From contig DBMO01000034.1 in NCBI GenBank assembly GCA_002298995.1, positions 1-64,000 on the forward strand: DNA of 64,000 nucleotides, given 5' to 3'. Below the pieces are notes generated by a model, which ran no database searches, was not told the origin of the DNA, and saw only the letters and a list, made by a program, of their open reading frames with translations. The translations under genes were made by a program, and so were the position numbers. Shown here piece by piece: positions 48,816 to 57,971 of this stretch (positions are counted from its first letter, which is position 1; each line of letters begins with the position of its first letter). The stretch is from Desulfarculales bacterium UBA696 (lineage in GTDB: Bacteria > Desulfobacterota > Syntrophobacteria > Syntrophobacterales > Syntrophobacteraceae).

Positions 48816-50501
48816 ATGAGTGAAATAAAGTCAAAGACGCAGGCCAATCGCCGGCGCCAGGAGGACTTGACCCAAAAATTCGAACTCCAGATACTCTACG
48901 ACATTTCCTCAGCACTCTACAGCTCTCCTCATCTTACAGACGTTCTCCAGCGTGCCCTAGTCAGCATACTGCGCACCCTCCAACTCACCATGGGTGCGCT
49001 TTACCTGGTAATTGAGGACTCCGGCGAGAAGTGGCTGCTCGAATTGGCGGCCCATCACGGTTTTTCTCCGACGTTGCTCAATTGCATCCAATTCCTGACC
49101 ATGCCTTCCGAGATTATGGACAGGTACGACGAACAGGACCCCGTCCGGTGGTTCCCGAGAAGTAAAATCGCCTTCACGGCCCTGCGGGAGCGGATGGCCG
49201 AAGAGAGTGTGGAAGAAATCATATGCATCCCGCTCATGTCTCAGAAAGACGTAGTGGGGCTGCTCTACGCGACAAATGACGGCCCTTACCGCATCGGCCC
49301 CGAGCGGAGCGAGCTTCTGAACGCAATAGGGCATCAGCTTGGCGTCTCGATCCAGAATGCAATGCTTTTCGACTCGGTCGAACGGGCCAAGTCGGAATTG
49401 GAGATCGCCTTTGACGCCATCCAGCACAGCATTTTCCTGGTAGACCGGCGCATGCGCATATTTCGTGTCAACCGCACCAGCAAGGAAGTCTACGGGAGCG
49501 AGCTGGTTGGCGAAAAATACTCGAAAGTGATTTACGGCTCCGATCAACCCCACCTGGAGTGCCCTATCTGGGCCTGCCTCTGGGGGGCGCAGCCGGTTCA
49601 GCGCGAAGGGCCGCACCCGCGCTGGGGGGGATACTATCGCTATTATGCATTCCCCGTTTTCAACGTATCCGGGGAACTCGAACGGGTCGTCTATTACGAG
49701 AAGGACGAGACCGAGGCAAAGAAGCTCGAACAGCGCCTCCAGCAGAACGAGCGTCTGAAAGCCCTTGGCACGCTTGCCGCCGGCATTGCCCATGAGATCA
49801 GGAATCCGCTCGCAACGATAAATTTTAATACCCAAATGCTTCAGCGACAGCTCTCGCTTGATAACGTGCAGCAGGAGATGTTTGAAGATGTCTTCCAGCA
49901 GATAAAGAAAATGGACAGGATAGTCCAGCAGGTACTCCATTTCGCGAGGCCGCGTGACCCCCAGTTCCTGCCCGGTCGCTTAAACGAGGTGGTGGTGCAC
50001 TGCGTGGATATGTCCAAGATGTATCTGCAGAAGGCAAATGTCGAAGTAGAGTGCGACATGACCGAAGACCTTCCATTGCTGGTCATGGACTTCAACCAGA
50101 TCTGCCAGGTGGTAATGAACCTTATCATCAACTCAATCGAGGCAATGCCGGGAGGGGGGAAGCTGAGGATCGAGACTTCGTGCGGTGAAGAGCCTCCTAA
50201 ATTGATATTGAAGGTTTCGGATACAGGCGAGGGAATTCTGGAAGAAGACATGGGGCGCGTGTTCGACCCGTTTTTTACGCGAAAACCGGAAGGAACGGGT
50301 ATGGGTCTTAGCATATCGCGCCAGATACTCGAAAAGCACGGCGCCCTGGTGGAACTGGAATCAAAACCCGGCGAGGGGACAATGTTCCGGGTGGTTTTCC
50401 CGATCATCGACAGCCTGGACTACCCGCGCTCCGACACGGCTGCACGCGAAGTCTCGTGCACTACCGCCGAACCCAAAGAGAAGGTATCCGTCAAGGGCTA
50501 A
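48816..50501 (+). CDS. GAF-PAS sensor histidine kinase
   Basis: A 561-residue soluble kinase without membrane helices. Residues 30-185 form a GAF domain (VLQRALVSILRTLQLTMGAL), 195-305 a PAS domain with Cys-Pro-Ile-Trp-Ala-Cys (HLECPIWACLWG), and 320-390 the HisKA domain with phosphoacceptor His326 in AAGIAHEIRNPLATI. The HATPase_c domain follows (MNLIINSIEAMPGGGK, VSDTGEGI, GTGMGLSISRQIL). The two PAS cysteines could sense redox or bind metal. No response regulator is adjacent; the stand-alone receiver at 55151 is a candidate. Confidence 0.92.
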   Translation: MSEIKSKTQANRRRQEDLTQKFELQILYDISSALYSSPHLTDVLQRALVSILRTLQLTMGALYLVIEDSGEKWLLELAAHHGFSPTLLNCIQFLTMPSEIMDRYDEQDPVRWFPRSKIAFTALRERMAEESVEEIICIPLMSQKDVVGLLYATNDGPYRIGPERSELLNAIGHQLGVSIQNAMLFDSVERAKSELEIAFDAIQHSIFLVDRRMRIFRVNRTSKEVYGSELVGEKYSKVIYGSDQPHLECPIWACLWGAQPVQREGPHPRWGGYYRYYAFPVFNVSGELERVVYYEKDETEAKKLEQRLQQNERLKALGTLAAGIAHEIRNPLATINFNTQMLQRQLSLDNVQQEMFEDVFQQIKKMDRIVQQVLHFARPRDPQFLPGRLNEVVVHCVDMSKMYLQKANVEVECDMTEDLPLLVMDFNQICQVVMNLIINSIEAMPGGGKLRIETSCGEEPPKLILKVSDTGEGILEEDMGRVFDPFFTRKPEGTGMGLSISRQILEKHGALVELESKPGEGTMFRVVFPIIDSLDYPRSDTAAREVSCTTAEPKEKVSVKG

Positions 50502-50513
50502 CTGGGGAGATAC

Positions 50514-51317
50514 TTATTCTCCGCGGACTGCTTCCGTTCCAATGCGGTTGAGGATTTCGCCGAAGCGCTCACCGGATTGGTTGTTCTCGAAATATATATC
50601 CAGGCAGCGCTCGAAAATTTCGAGGACTTCGCCAAGCGACCAGATCCCCTGCAGTTCGGTTCCAAGCTGGGGGTGCCTTCCCAATTTTCCGCCAAGAAGT
50701 ATCCTGTAGCCGCCGACGCCCTCGACAATCGTGCCTGAAGGGCATACGCCGGCACACTTTCCACACCGGACGCATTTTTCTGCATCGATTGCCGGACGGC
50801 AGTCCCGCGTATTCTTTTCCAGGCGAACCGCGTGTTCCCGGCATACCTGGACGCATGCGCCGCAGTCCGCGCAAGCCTGGGCGGAAAGCTCGGGGCGGGC
50901 AGCGCCAATTATGCCAAAGTCCACGATTTGTGGGCGTGAACAGGCGTTGGGACAATCCGAGATGGATACCCGGAACTCGTGATGGAACTTGAGCGGTCCA
51001 CCGACGCGCTTTTTTAAAAATCCTGCGAAATCACGCCTGGAAAGCGCTTTTTCCAACTCCTCGATAAGCTTGTCGCTCACCACTGCGCGGTTTTCGCACC
51101 CGCTTGGGCCGAAACAGGTCTCGATCTGAAATCCTCGAACCTCCTTCTCCATCTGGGCGCCGGACAAGAACCGTTTGCGGCAGGATTCGACGTGTTCCAC
51201 GAGCACCTTCGCGGCGCCCGCTCGCGTCGCTTCTTCCTCAATCTTGGCTCGCACCTTCTTTCGGACGAAGAACGGCACCTTGCTGACGGCCTTCTCCGCT
51301 TCCTCGCTCCAGTTCAT
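50514..51317 (-). CDS. Siroheme-type sulfite/nitrite reductase-like protein with ferredoxin domain
   Basis: A 267-residue protein. The N-terminus (WSEEAEKAVSKVPFFVRKKV, then RAKIEEEATRAG) matches the PCP_red domain found in light-independent protochlorophyllide reductase-like and related proteins. The siroheme-[4Fe-4S] ligands are the C-x5-C in ETCFGPSGCENRA and the C-x3-C in SDCPNACSRPQ. Two ferredoxin motifs follow (CADCGACVQVC and CVRCGKCAGVC). The size suits small anaerobic sulfite-reductase-like proteins rather than DsrAB. Start ATG at 51317 with GGAGAG ahead. Substrate is unknown. Confidence 0.85.
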   Translation of the reverse strand: MNWSEEAEKAVSKVPFFVRKKVRAKIEEEATRAGAAKVLVEHVESCRKRFLSGAQMEKEVRGFQIETCFGPSGCENRAVVSDKLIEELEKALSRRDFAGFLKKRVGGPLKFHHEFRVSISDCPNACSRPQIVDFGIIGAARPELSAQACADCGACVQVCREHAVRLEKNTRDCRPAIDAEKCVRCGKCAGVCPSGTIVEGVGGYRILLGGKLGRHPQLGTELQGIWSLGEVLEIFERCLDIYFENNQSGERFGEILNRIGTEAVRGE

Positions 51318-51596
51318 CCCGATCTCTCCATTGAAGCATGTCAAAATTTAACGTTAATGCTGATTATAATGGTTTTTGCGCGATCGTGACATTGACTTGG
51401 GTCAAGATGTGCTCCAGTTTTGCATATAATGCGAAAAAGTAGCCGTCCCCATGCTGATACCTGCCAATTCCCGGATGCGCTTGACTTTGCCCGCCCCGGC
51501 ATTTAGGATGAAAAGCTTATGCATTGGAAGAATTGACTTTTTCGATCAGGTCTCGTCCGGTTCAGCGTGGACTTCGGAATGGAAAGAGCAGGTGCG

Positions 51597-51767
51597 ATGC
51601 GCATTCAGATTCTCGTGATCAGACTGGCCCTCGGCGCTATTTTTGGGGTCCTTCTAGCCCGTATGTTCTTTCCGGCTTCAGGTACGTGGCCGATGTTTGC
51701 CATTGGCGCAGCCCTCGTCTTCTTTGCATATTGCTTCGAATATTTGCACAAAAGAGATCGCGGGTAG
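51597..51767 (+). CDS. Small membrane protein ahead of hflK
   Basis: A 56-residue protein with two hydrophobic helices (LVIRLALGAIFGVLLARMF and WPMFAIGAALVFFAYCF). ATG at 51597 with a weak AGG site; longer in-frame starts exist at 51567 and 51579. It lies 54 bases before hflK on the same strand and is probably co-transcribed. Similar small membrane proteins precede hflK in some Deltaproteobacteria, from memory only. Function unknown. Confidence 0.6.
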   Translation: MRIQILVIRLALGAIFGVLLARMFFPASGTWPMFAIGAALVFFAYCFEYLHKRDRG

Positions 51768-51821
51768 TCGATTAGCGTATATTTGGCTGGGATTATTTGA
51801 AAATCCCCCGAAAGGAAAAGC

Positions 51822-52901
51822 ATGGTTTGGGAAAATCCGCCAGGAAGAAGGCCGCCGGACATGGGCCGCCAACCACCGCAGGACCCGATGGAAATCCTGA
51901 TTTGGCTCAGGGACCGACTTAGGGGACGCTCGCCCGGAGGCCGCCCTATAGTGGTGGTCATTGTGGCGGCGGTACTATTGCTTGTCGGTCTTAATTCGTA
52001 CTATGTGGTTGACCCCCAGGAAACGGCCGTGGTGCAGCGGTTCGGGCAGTTTACCCATACGGCCGATGCTGGGCTCCATTTCAAGATCCCGTTTGGGGTG
52101 GAGACCGTGCGCAAGGTGCTCACCGGCCGCGTGCTCCAGCGCGAATACGGCTACCGGACCGTGCAGCCGGATGTCCGGTCGAAATTTGTCGAGAAGGGAT
52201 TTGAGGAGGAATCGCTCATGTTGAGCGGTGACCTCAACGTGGTAAACCTTACGTGGACAGTTCAGTACAAGATAAAGGACCCGGTACAGTATCTGTTCCG
52301 GGTGAACAATGTGGAATTGACCCTTGACGACGTATCCGAATCCGTTGTGAGGCGGATAGTCGGCAACCGTTATGCCGACGAAGTCCTCACGGTAGGCCGC
52401 GTATCGATAGCCGATGAGGCCAGGACCGAGATCCAGGACATTGTAGATCTTTATCAAACCGGCCTCCAGATTGTGACCGTCAAGTTTCAGAATGTAAATC
52501 CGCCCAAGCAGGTAGAGGCTGCGTTCAACGAAGTCAGCGAAGCCGGCCAGGAAAAGGAGCGGATGATAAACGAGGCTCAGCAGGCCTATAACCAGAAAAT
52601 TCCGAAGGCCATCGGTGAAGCCCGGCAGACGATAACTCAGGCCGAGGGGTACGCGACCGAGAAGGTGAACCGTGCGGAAGGTGAAATAAAGCGCTTCCTC
52701 GATATTCTTGCCGAATACCGGAAGTCTCCGGAAGTGACCCGCCGCAGAATGTACCTGGATTCGATTGAAACGCTGATGGGCCGTATTGACCATCTCTATG
52801 TTATCGATGAGAACCAGAAAGGCATTTTGCCATTCCTGGACATGAGCAAGCTGGGACAATCCGGAGAAAAGGGTACAGGCCAGGAGAAGCGGCAGAAATA
52901 G
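51822..52901 (+). CDS. hflK: HflK, SPFH-domain membrane protein
   Basis: A 359-residue protein. The Pro/Arg/Gly-rich cytoplasmic tail is followed by one transmembrane helix at residues 42-61 (PIVVVIVAAVLLLVGLNSYY) and the SPFH/band-7 domain (VVDPQETAVVQRFGQFTHTA) and a long helical region to residue 300. HflK and HflC form the large membrane cage around FtsH that controls its proteolysis. AAGGAAAAG lies ahead of the start. It is followed by hflC by 26 bases. Confidence 0.94.
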   Translation: MVWENPPGRRPPDMGRQPPQDPMEILIWLRDRLRGRSPGGRPIVVVIVAAVLLLVGLNSYYVVDPQETAVVQRFGQFTHTADAGLHFKIPFGVETVRKVLTGRVLQREYGYRTVQPDVRSKFVEKGFEEESLMLSGDLNVVNLTWTVQYKIKDPVQYLFRVNNVELTLDDVSESVVRRIVGNRYADEVLTVGRVSIADEARTEIQDIVDLYQTGLQIVTVKFQNVNPPKQVEAAFNEVSEAGQEKERMINEAQQAYNQKIPKAIGEARQTITQAEGYATEKVNRAEGEIKRFLDILAEYRKSPEVTRRRMYLDSIETLMGRIDHLYVIDENQKGILPFLDMSKLGQSGEKGTGQEKRQK

Positions 52902-52927
52902 CACCGGCCTGATCCAAATAGAGGATA

Positions 52928-53908
52928 ATGATGATTTCTCGCGGGACAAAAATAGCTATTGCCTTGGGAGTGGCGGTCCTCATAATCGCCTCGGGGTCTT
53001 TCTACGTGGTAAACGAAACCGAGCAGGTCATACTGACCCAGTTTGGAGCGCCGGTGGGCAAGCCGATCACCGAAGCGGGCCTGAAGTTCAAGGTGCCTCT
53101 CATACAGGTGGCGAATTTCTTTGAAAAGCGCATCATGAAATGGGACGGCAGGCCGAACCAGATCCCGACCAAGGACAAGAAATATATCTGGGTCGACACG
53201 ACGGCGAGGTGGAAAATTGACGATCCTCTGCTGTTTTTGAAGCGCGTCGGCTCTGTAAAGTCCGCCAACGGCCTCCTTGACGGGATAATCGACTCGGTGG
53301 TGCGCGACCACGTCTCGAACAACGACCTTGTGGAGCTTGTGAGAAGCGAGGGTTGGGCGGAAGCCAGGCAGAAGCTTAAGGAAGCGGGATTGCCCGATAC
53401 ATTGCAATCAGGCCATGAAACGCCGGAGGATAGTGAACACCTCCAAAAGGGGCGTGAAAAAATCACTCGTGAAATGCTGGCCGATGCATCTAAGGTTCTC
53501 CACGAGAACGGGATCAAACTGCAGGACATCCGCATAAAAAGAATCAACTACGTGGAGTCGGTGCAGCAGAAAGTGTTTGAGCGAATGATATCGGAGCGCA
53601 AGCGAATTGCAGCCCAGTACAGATCTGAAGGCGAAGGAGAGAGGGCTGCGATCCTGGGGCAAATGGATAAGGAGCTTGCGAAAATCTCTTCCGAGGCTTA
53701 CAGAAAAGCTCAGGAAACAAGGGGCAAGGCTGATGCGGAAACCACCAGGATCTACGCTGACAGCTACGGCAGAGACCCGGAGTTTTTTAGCCTCTACAGG
53801 ACCCTGGAGCTCTATCGCAATTTCAGCAACAACAGCTCTTTCATGCTTACAACCGATGCCGATATTTTCAAGTACCTCAAGGGCAGCGGTGAGTCCTCAC
53901 GGAAATAG
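52928..53908 (+). CDS. hflC: HflC, SPFH-domain membrane protein
   Basis: A 326-residue HflC. A single N-terminal membrane helix (IAIALGVAVLIIASGSFYVV) precedes the SPFH domain (NETEQVILTQFGAPVGKPIT), and the C-terminus has the HflC-type helix ESVQQKVFERMISERKRIAA and RDPEFFSLYRTLELYRN. Partner of HflK. Two consecutive ATGs serve as the start. The insertion KEAGLPDTLQSGHETPEDSE, near residues 147-170, is typical of HflC. Confidence 0.94.
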   Translation: MMISRGTKIAIALGVAVLIIASGSFYVVNETEQVILTQFGAPVGKPITEAGLKFKVPLIQVANFFEKRIMKWDGRPNQIPTKDKKYIWVDTTARWKIDDPLLFLKRVGSVKSANGLLDGIIDSVVRDHVSNNDLVELVRSEGWAEARQKLKEAGLPDTLQSGHETPEDSEHLQKGREKITREMLADASKVLHENGIKLQDIRIKRINYVESVQQKVFERMISERKRIAAQYRSEGEGERAAILGQMDKELAKISSEAYRKAQETRGKADAETTRIYADSYGRDPEFFSLYRTLELYRNFSNNSSFMLTTDADIFKYLKGSGESSRK

Positions 53909-53919
53909 GGAAAAGACGA

Positions 53920-55134
53920 ATGGCATTCTACGAAGAAAACCCGAATTCGATCACCGGGGCGGACATTGTCGTTGGCATTCCTTCATATAACGAGGTGGAG
54001 AGCGTAGCCCGCACGGTTGAGCAGATTGACAAAGGGCTTTCGGAGTACTTTCCGGACTTAAAAAGCGTAATAATCAACCTGGACAACCACTCCAGCGACG
54101 GGACCCGCGAGGCTTTTTTCTCCGCGCCCGGCAAATTCCCGCGTATATATCTTTCCACTGCCCCAGGTGTTCGGGGCAAAGGACACAATATTCGGAATTT
54201 CTTTGAAAAAGCCGCACAGCTTTCTCCCAGGGCGCTCGCGGTTGTCGAGGCCGACATAAAAAACATTTCGCCCTTCTGGATACGCAACCTCGTCGGTCCG
54301 ATCCTCAAGGGCGCCGGCTATGTCTGCCCGCTCTATATCAGGCACAAATACGAGGCTACTCTCACCAGCCTGATAATTTACCCTCTGCTCCGCTCCCTAT
54401 ACGGTCGGCGGGTCCGTCAGGCCAACGTCGGCGATTACGCGTTTTCACCCCAACTACTCGATACCTACCTAAAGCCCCCGGTGTGGAACCAGGGGGTCGA
54501 CGATTTCGGCATCGACATCTGGATGACCAACATAGCCCTGGCATCGAGGGTCCCAGTGGTCCAAGCGTTCATGGGGGCGCGCAAGGTTCACCGCATGATG
54601 GACCCCATGGCGCAGTTCCACGTTTTGTTCAAGGAGGTGGTCGGCGCCATTTTCGAGCTGATGCAGGTCTATCATGATTACTGGGTGCAGGTGAAGTGGA
54701 GCAAGCCGACGGCCCTGTCAGGGACGGACATTCACGAGACCGAGACGCCGCTTCCGGTCGATATAAATATTTCCCGCCTGCACGAGCGTTTTACTCAGGG
54801 ACTGGAGCAATATCAGGGCACCCTGGAACGGGTATTCGGCCCGATGGTTATCACGAAGATCCAGGAAATCAGCTCGATGGACCTTCAGCATTTTTCATTT
54901 CCGGCTCAGACCTGGGCGACTATCCTGTTCGATGCCGCCGCGGCTTTCAGCCGCATGAGCGCCGATGAGAAAAGCAGCCTCCTCGACGCGCTCCTTCCGC
55001 TCTATCTTGGGAGGGTGCTCTCATTTGTCAAGAAGACCGAGCGGATGTCGGTCCAGCAGGCTGAAGAGTACATCGAGAACGAGTGTATGATTTTCGAAGA
55101 AAACAAACCTTACATTATTAAGGTGTGGACTTAG
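53920..55134 (+). CDS. GT-A glycosyltransferase, resembling GT78/GT81 glycosylglycerate synthases
   Basis: A 404-residue enzyme, 11 bases after hflC. The N-terminus VVGIPSYNEVESVARTVEQI is a GT-A nucleotide-sugar-binding start. EADIKNISPFWI is in the place of the DxD-type motif, followed by YVCPLYIRHKYEATLT, an arrangement I recall from mannosylglycerate synthase. GVDDFGIDIWMTNIAL and a downstream GARKVHRMM resemble its acceptor/metal-site blocks. It may make a compatible solute (glucosyl- or mannosyl-glycerate) or a related product. Substrate is an inference by resemblance; there is no phosphatase gene beside it. Confidence 0.7.
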   Translation: MAFYEENPNSITGADIVVGIPSYNEVESVARTVEQIDKGLSEYFPDLKSVIINLDNHSSDGTREAFFSAPGKFPRIYLSTAPGVRGKGHNIRNFFEKAAQLSPRALAVVEADIKNISPFWIRNLVGPILKGAGYVCPLYIRHKYEATLTSLIIYPLLRSLYGRRVRQANVGDYAFSPQLLDTYLKPPVWNQGVDDFGIDIWMTNIALASRVPVVQAFMGARKVHRMMDPMAQFHVLFKEVVGAIFELMQVYHDYWVQVKWSKPTALSGTDIHETETPLPVDINISRLHERFTQGLEQYQGTLERVFGPMVITKIQEISSMDLQHFSFPAQTWATILFDAAAAFSRMSADEKSSLLDALLPLYLGRVLSFVKKTERMSVQQAEEYIENECMIFEENKPYIIKVWT

Positions 55135-55150
55135 GAGAGAAGGGACTGCT

Positions 55151-55516
55151 ATGCCGAAGATCCTTGTCGTGGACGACGAAGAGCATATTCGTCTGCTTTA
55201 TTCGGAAGAGTTGAAAGAAGCGGGCTATGAAGTCATAACCGCTGAGAATGGCTACAAGCTGCTCGAAAGAATCGAGGAGGAAAAGCCCGACCTTGTCATA
55301 CTGGACATAAAGATGGTGGACTACAACGGTCTCGATCTGCTCCAGGACATCCGCAACCAGTTCTACGATCTGCCCGTTATCCTTTCAACGGCTTACGATA
55401 CATTCAAGGAAGACATGAAATCCATAGCGGCCGATTTCTACGTTGTAAAAAGTTTCGACCTGACAGAACTCAAGAAGAAAATAGCGATGGCGCTGGAAAC
55501 GAGGCTGCCTGGATAA
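55151..55516 (+). CDS. Stand-alone response regulator receiver
   Basis: A 121-residue CheY-like protein with no output domain. Acidic pocket Asp8/Asp9, phosphoacceptor Asp52 in LVILDIKMVD, switch Thr80 in ILSTAYD and Lys100 in YVVKSFD are all in place. It lies 16 bases after the glycosyltransferase and is likely co-transcribed with hflKC and it. A partner kinase could be the one at 48816, by proximity only. Confidence 0.93.
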   Translation: MPKILVVDDEEHIRLLYSEELKEAGYEVITAENGYKLLERIEEEKPDLVILDIKMVDYNGLDLLQDIRNQFYDLPVILSTAYDTFKEDMKSIAADFYVVKSFDLTELKKKIAMALETRLPG

Positions 55517-55839
55517 GGGTGGTATCGGGCTATCGGCAGCTATTGTTGTGTTGCCTTTATGCGAGTATAAATTGATCCTGCCGGCCAAGCCGTAGCCGAA
55601 AAGCATCCGAGCCAAAGTTTCCCCAATGCTCAGGAATGCAGGGGGGCAAGGTTTTATCGTGCCCACCTGCATCAGGCCCACGAGGTGCGCAAAACACGGT
55701 GGGCACGAAAAGACCGTGCCCACCCTTCAACCTATTTGCGCCCGCGATGCATGGGATAATGTGAGGCAGGCTTTCCAGCCAGCCGAGGGCACACAAAATG
55801 GGCCATCAGGCCAAGGTTTGCTCCAATATCTCACTTCCT
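55517..55839. other. Gap with GTGCCCACC repeats
   Basis: No gene. Contains the inverted repeat CGTGCCCACC (55658-55667) and GGTGGGCACG (55698-55707), plus a third direct copy ACCGTGCCCACCC near 55713-55725. Looks like a dispersed extragenic repeat. Confidence 0.55.
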
Positions 55840-57045
55840 CTATTTCTTTTTCTTATCTTCGGCTTTTGCCTTTAAAAGGTCCGCGAATGTACCCATGGAC
55901 CGTGGGCTCTCTTTGAGTTGCCGCATGTAGTCGCGGTTTGTTTCCGCCTCGTCCTGAGCCTCTGATTGTGCGATCGAGAGGGAGAGGCGCTTATTTTCAC
56001 TGTCAACCGCCTCGACTTTGACATCGACAACTTGACCGGTCGAGACTACCTCGCGCGGATGGTTTACCCTCTTTCCGGCCCCGAGCTTGGAGATGTGCAC
56101 GAGACCGTCGACTCCGCCGGCAAGGGTGACAAATGCGCCGAAGTTGGTCAGCCGCACGACGGTGCCGCTGTGAGTCGAACCTTGGGGAAACTTATCCTGA
56201 ATGTTTTCCCAGGGATCGGGAAGAGCGCGCTTGATGCTGAAGGAGAAACGATCCTTCTCCCAATCGAGCTTCATTACCACTACCTCGACCTCCTGGCCGA
56301 CCGCCAGAACGTCGCCAACTTCCTCTACACGATCCCAGCCGATCTCGGAGATGGGTATCAGGCCTTCGACGCCGCCGACCTTGACAAATGCGCCGAAACC
56401 CTGGATCGAGCTGATCGTGCCCTTCACCGTCATGCCTTCCGTAAGCGAGACCTTAAGCTCTTCCCTTTGCCTCTGGCGCTCTTCCTCGAGAACTGAGCGG
56501 TTGGAGAGCACGATGTTTCGGCCCTTTTCGCCAAACTGTGTTATCCGGAATGGCAGATGCTGCCCAATGAGGTCCTTCGCGTTCGACTGGCGCTGCAATC
56601 CCATCTGCGAGAATGGGCAGAACCCGCGCAGCCCTCCGGCTATCTTTACCTCGAAGCCGCCTTTTATTTCTTTTTCCACCGTCCCATCAACGGGTATCCC
56701 GCTTTGCCACGCCTCTTCGAGGAAGTTTCTTCCGGCCTCTCCGCCAGAGACCCGTGTTGTGAAGCGAAGCTCGTTTTCGGAGGATGAGAGAAAGTAGGCC
56801 TGGATCGTATCTCCTTCTTTTACCGTGAGCCTGCCTTCCTCATCCAGAAATTCCTTCGCGTCCAGGTAGCCTTCGCTCTTGCCGCCCAGATCGAGAAAGA
56901 TCATTTCCCCGGAAATCGTTGCGATTCTCACATCGATTTTCTGCCCGGGGCTAAACCGGAGAGGTTTTATAATGCTGTCGCGCAAGAGGTCGGCAAAACT
57001 CTCCTCCTCCAATGGTTCTTCCAATTTTTCGTCTTCCTCACTCAT
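55840..57045 (-). CDS. S1-domain RNA-binding protein (RpsA-like)
   Basis: A 401-residue protein with four S1 OB-fold repeats at about residues 35-110, 110-190, 195-275 and 285-360. Repeats three and four are canonical (GTISSIQGFGAFVKVGGVEG and GTVVRLTNFGAFVTLAGGVD). The N-terminus is acidic and the C-terminus is Lys-rich. It resembles ribosomal protein S1 homologues with four rather than six domains; the exact role (S1, or an additional S1-like factor) is unsettled. The ATG at 57045 is used; a GTG at 57072 is possible. Confidence 0.85.
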   Translation of the reverse strand: MSEEDEKLEEPLEEESFADLLRDSIIKPLRFSPGQKIDVRIATISGEMIFLDLGGKSEGYLDAKEFLDEEGRLTVKEGDTIQAYFLSSSENELRFTTRVSGGEAGRNFLEEAWQSGIPVDGTVEKEIKGGFEVKIAGGLRGFCPFSQMGLQRQSNAKDLIGQHLPFRITQFGEKGRNIVLSNRSVLEEERQRQREELKVSLTEGMTVKGTISSIQGFGAFVKVGGVEGLIPISEIGWDRVEEVGDVLAVGQEVEVVVMKLDWEKDRFSFSIKRALPDPWENIQDKFPQGSTHSGTVVRLTNFGAFVTLAGGVDGLVHISKLGAGKRVNHPREVVSTGQVVDVKVEAVDSENKRLSLSIAQSEAQDEAETNRDYMRQLKESPRSMGTFADLLKAKAEDKKKK

Positions 57046-57126
57046 TCGGCTATGACCTTTCCTTCCTTTCACACACGATCGAGGGGCATCCGAGGAAATG
57101 GACCACGGTATTACAAATTGCCGGCC

Positions 57127-57360
57127 TCAGGAAGCATACGGACATGCCGAGCCTCCCTGCCTGCACTCGGTACAAAGCTCACGCTCCCGCCCCCTTGGAA
57201 GTTGAGCGCACATCTCATCCGGGACCTCGATGCTAAACTGTGACATGAGCTTGTGCACTTCCCCGGAGCACTTTGGGCATTCTATCTTCACGGTTTCGTG
57301 GAAAATTATTTCCTCGAAGACGTGACCGCACTTTTCGCATTTATATTCATAGATGGGCAT
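57127..57360 (-). CDS. FmdB-family zinc ribbon protein
   Basis: A 77-residue protein. The N-terminal 45 residues are the FmdB/CxxC zinc ribbon: MPIYEYKCEKCGHVFEEII, then IECPKCSGEVHKLMSQF. The tail has CTECRQGGSACPYAS. The family is widespread and may bind DNA or act as a regulatory protein. Start at 57360 has a GGAGGGAT-type site. It lies 80 bases downstream of the S1-domain gene on the same strand; promoter position is unclear. Confidence 0.88.
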   Translation of the reverse strand: MPIYEYKCEKCGHVFEEIIFHETVKIECPKCSGEVHKLMSQFSIEVPDEMCAQLPRGRERELCTECRQGGSACPYAS

Positions 57361-57971
57361 TTTATCCCTCCATAACTTATCAGATTGTCAGGGCGATATG
57401 CTACCCCATCAAGGAATGTAACACAGGCGCCTGCCGGGGTGAAGTCCGTTAAGGCCCGGTTTGTGACCATTTTAGCCCAGTTCGGGCCGCGTGTCCTCCG
57501 AGTGATACGAAAATGTCGTTCCTGCAACCTCTATGGCATGCATGATCTTTCCTGTCGCGGCGAGCGGTGTTCTTGGACGCATCAGGGAGACAGTTTTGAA
57601 CTCGAAACATTATAATCACAGCTTGTCCGGACATTAGTGCCGCCAGGCCCGGCTTGACGCACTCGTCGTTTCGGGTTAACTTTTCGTCCATCGACTTTAA
57701 AGCCGAATGGTGTTGGCATCGTTTTTGCCCCTATTCGACCCGGTGGTCTTCCCGCAGGATTGAACCTGGCTGAAAACGTTCACCATTGCCGGGATAGGCG
57801 CGGTGCGGGCCAGTCGGGTTGCAGATTCAGGTAGCTTAATCTTGTGGCTGTGGTTATAATATCTGAACTTACCATTCTGAAAGGCGAAATCGCTGTACAA
57901 TAAACAAAGATCCACCGATTATTCTCTTGTCAGCTGCATGTTGTTGGAAAGGTGTGGCCAAGGAGGAATTA
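57361..57971. other. Divergent gap ahead of clpX
   Basis: About 600 bp without a convincing gene; frames up to 80 codons here lack a site and codon pattern. A perfect TATAAT sits at 57855-57860 but no good -35 is 16-18 bases upstream. No tmRNA, RNase P or 6S RNA signature was recognised. clpP, the usual neighbour, is absent. Confidence 0.45.

Noticed and set aside
48957..49940. 327-codon minus-strand frame
   Set aside because: Shadow of the histidine kinase gene.
57361..57926. Stable RNA gene (tmRNA, 6S or RNase P RNA)
   Set aside because: No conserved core of these RNAs was recognised on either strand.
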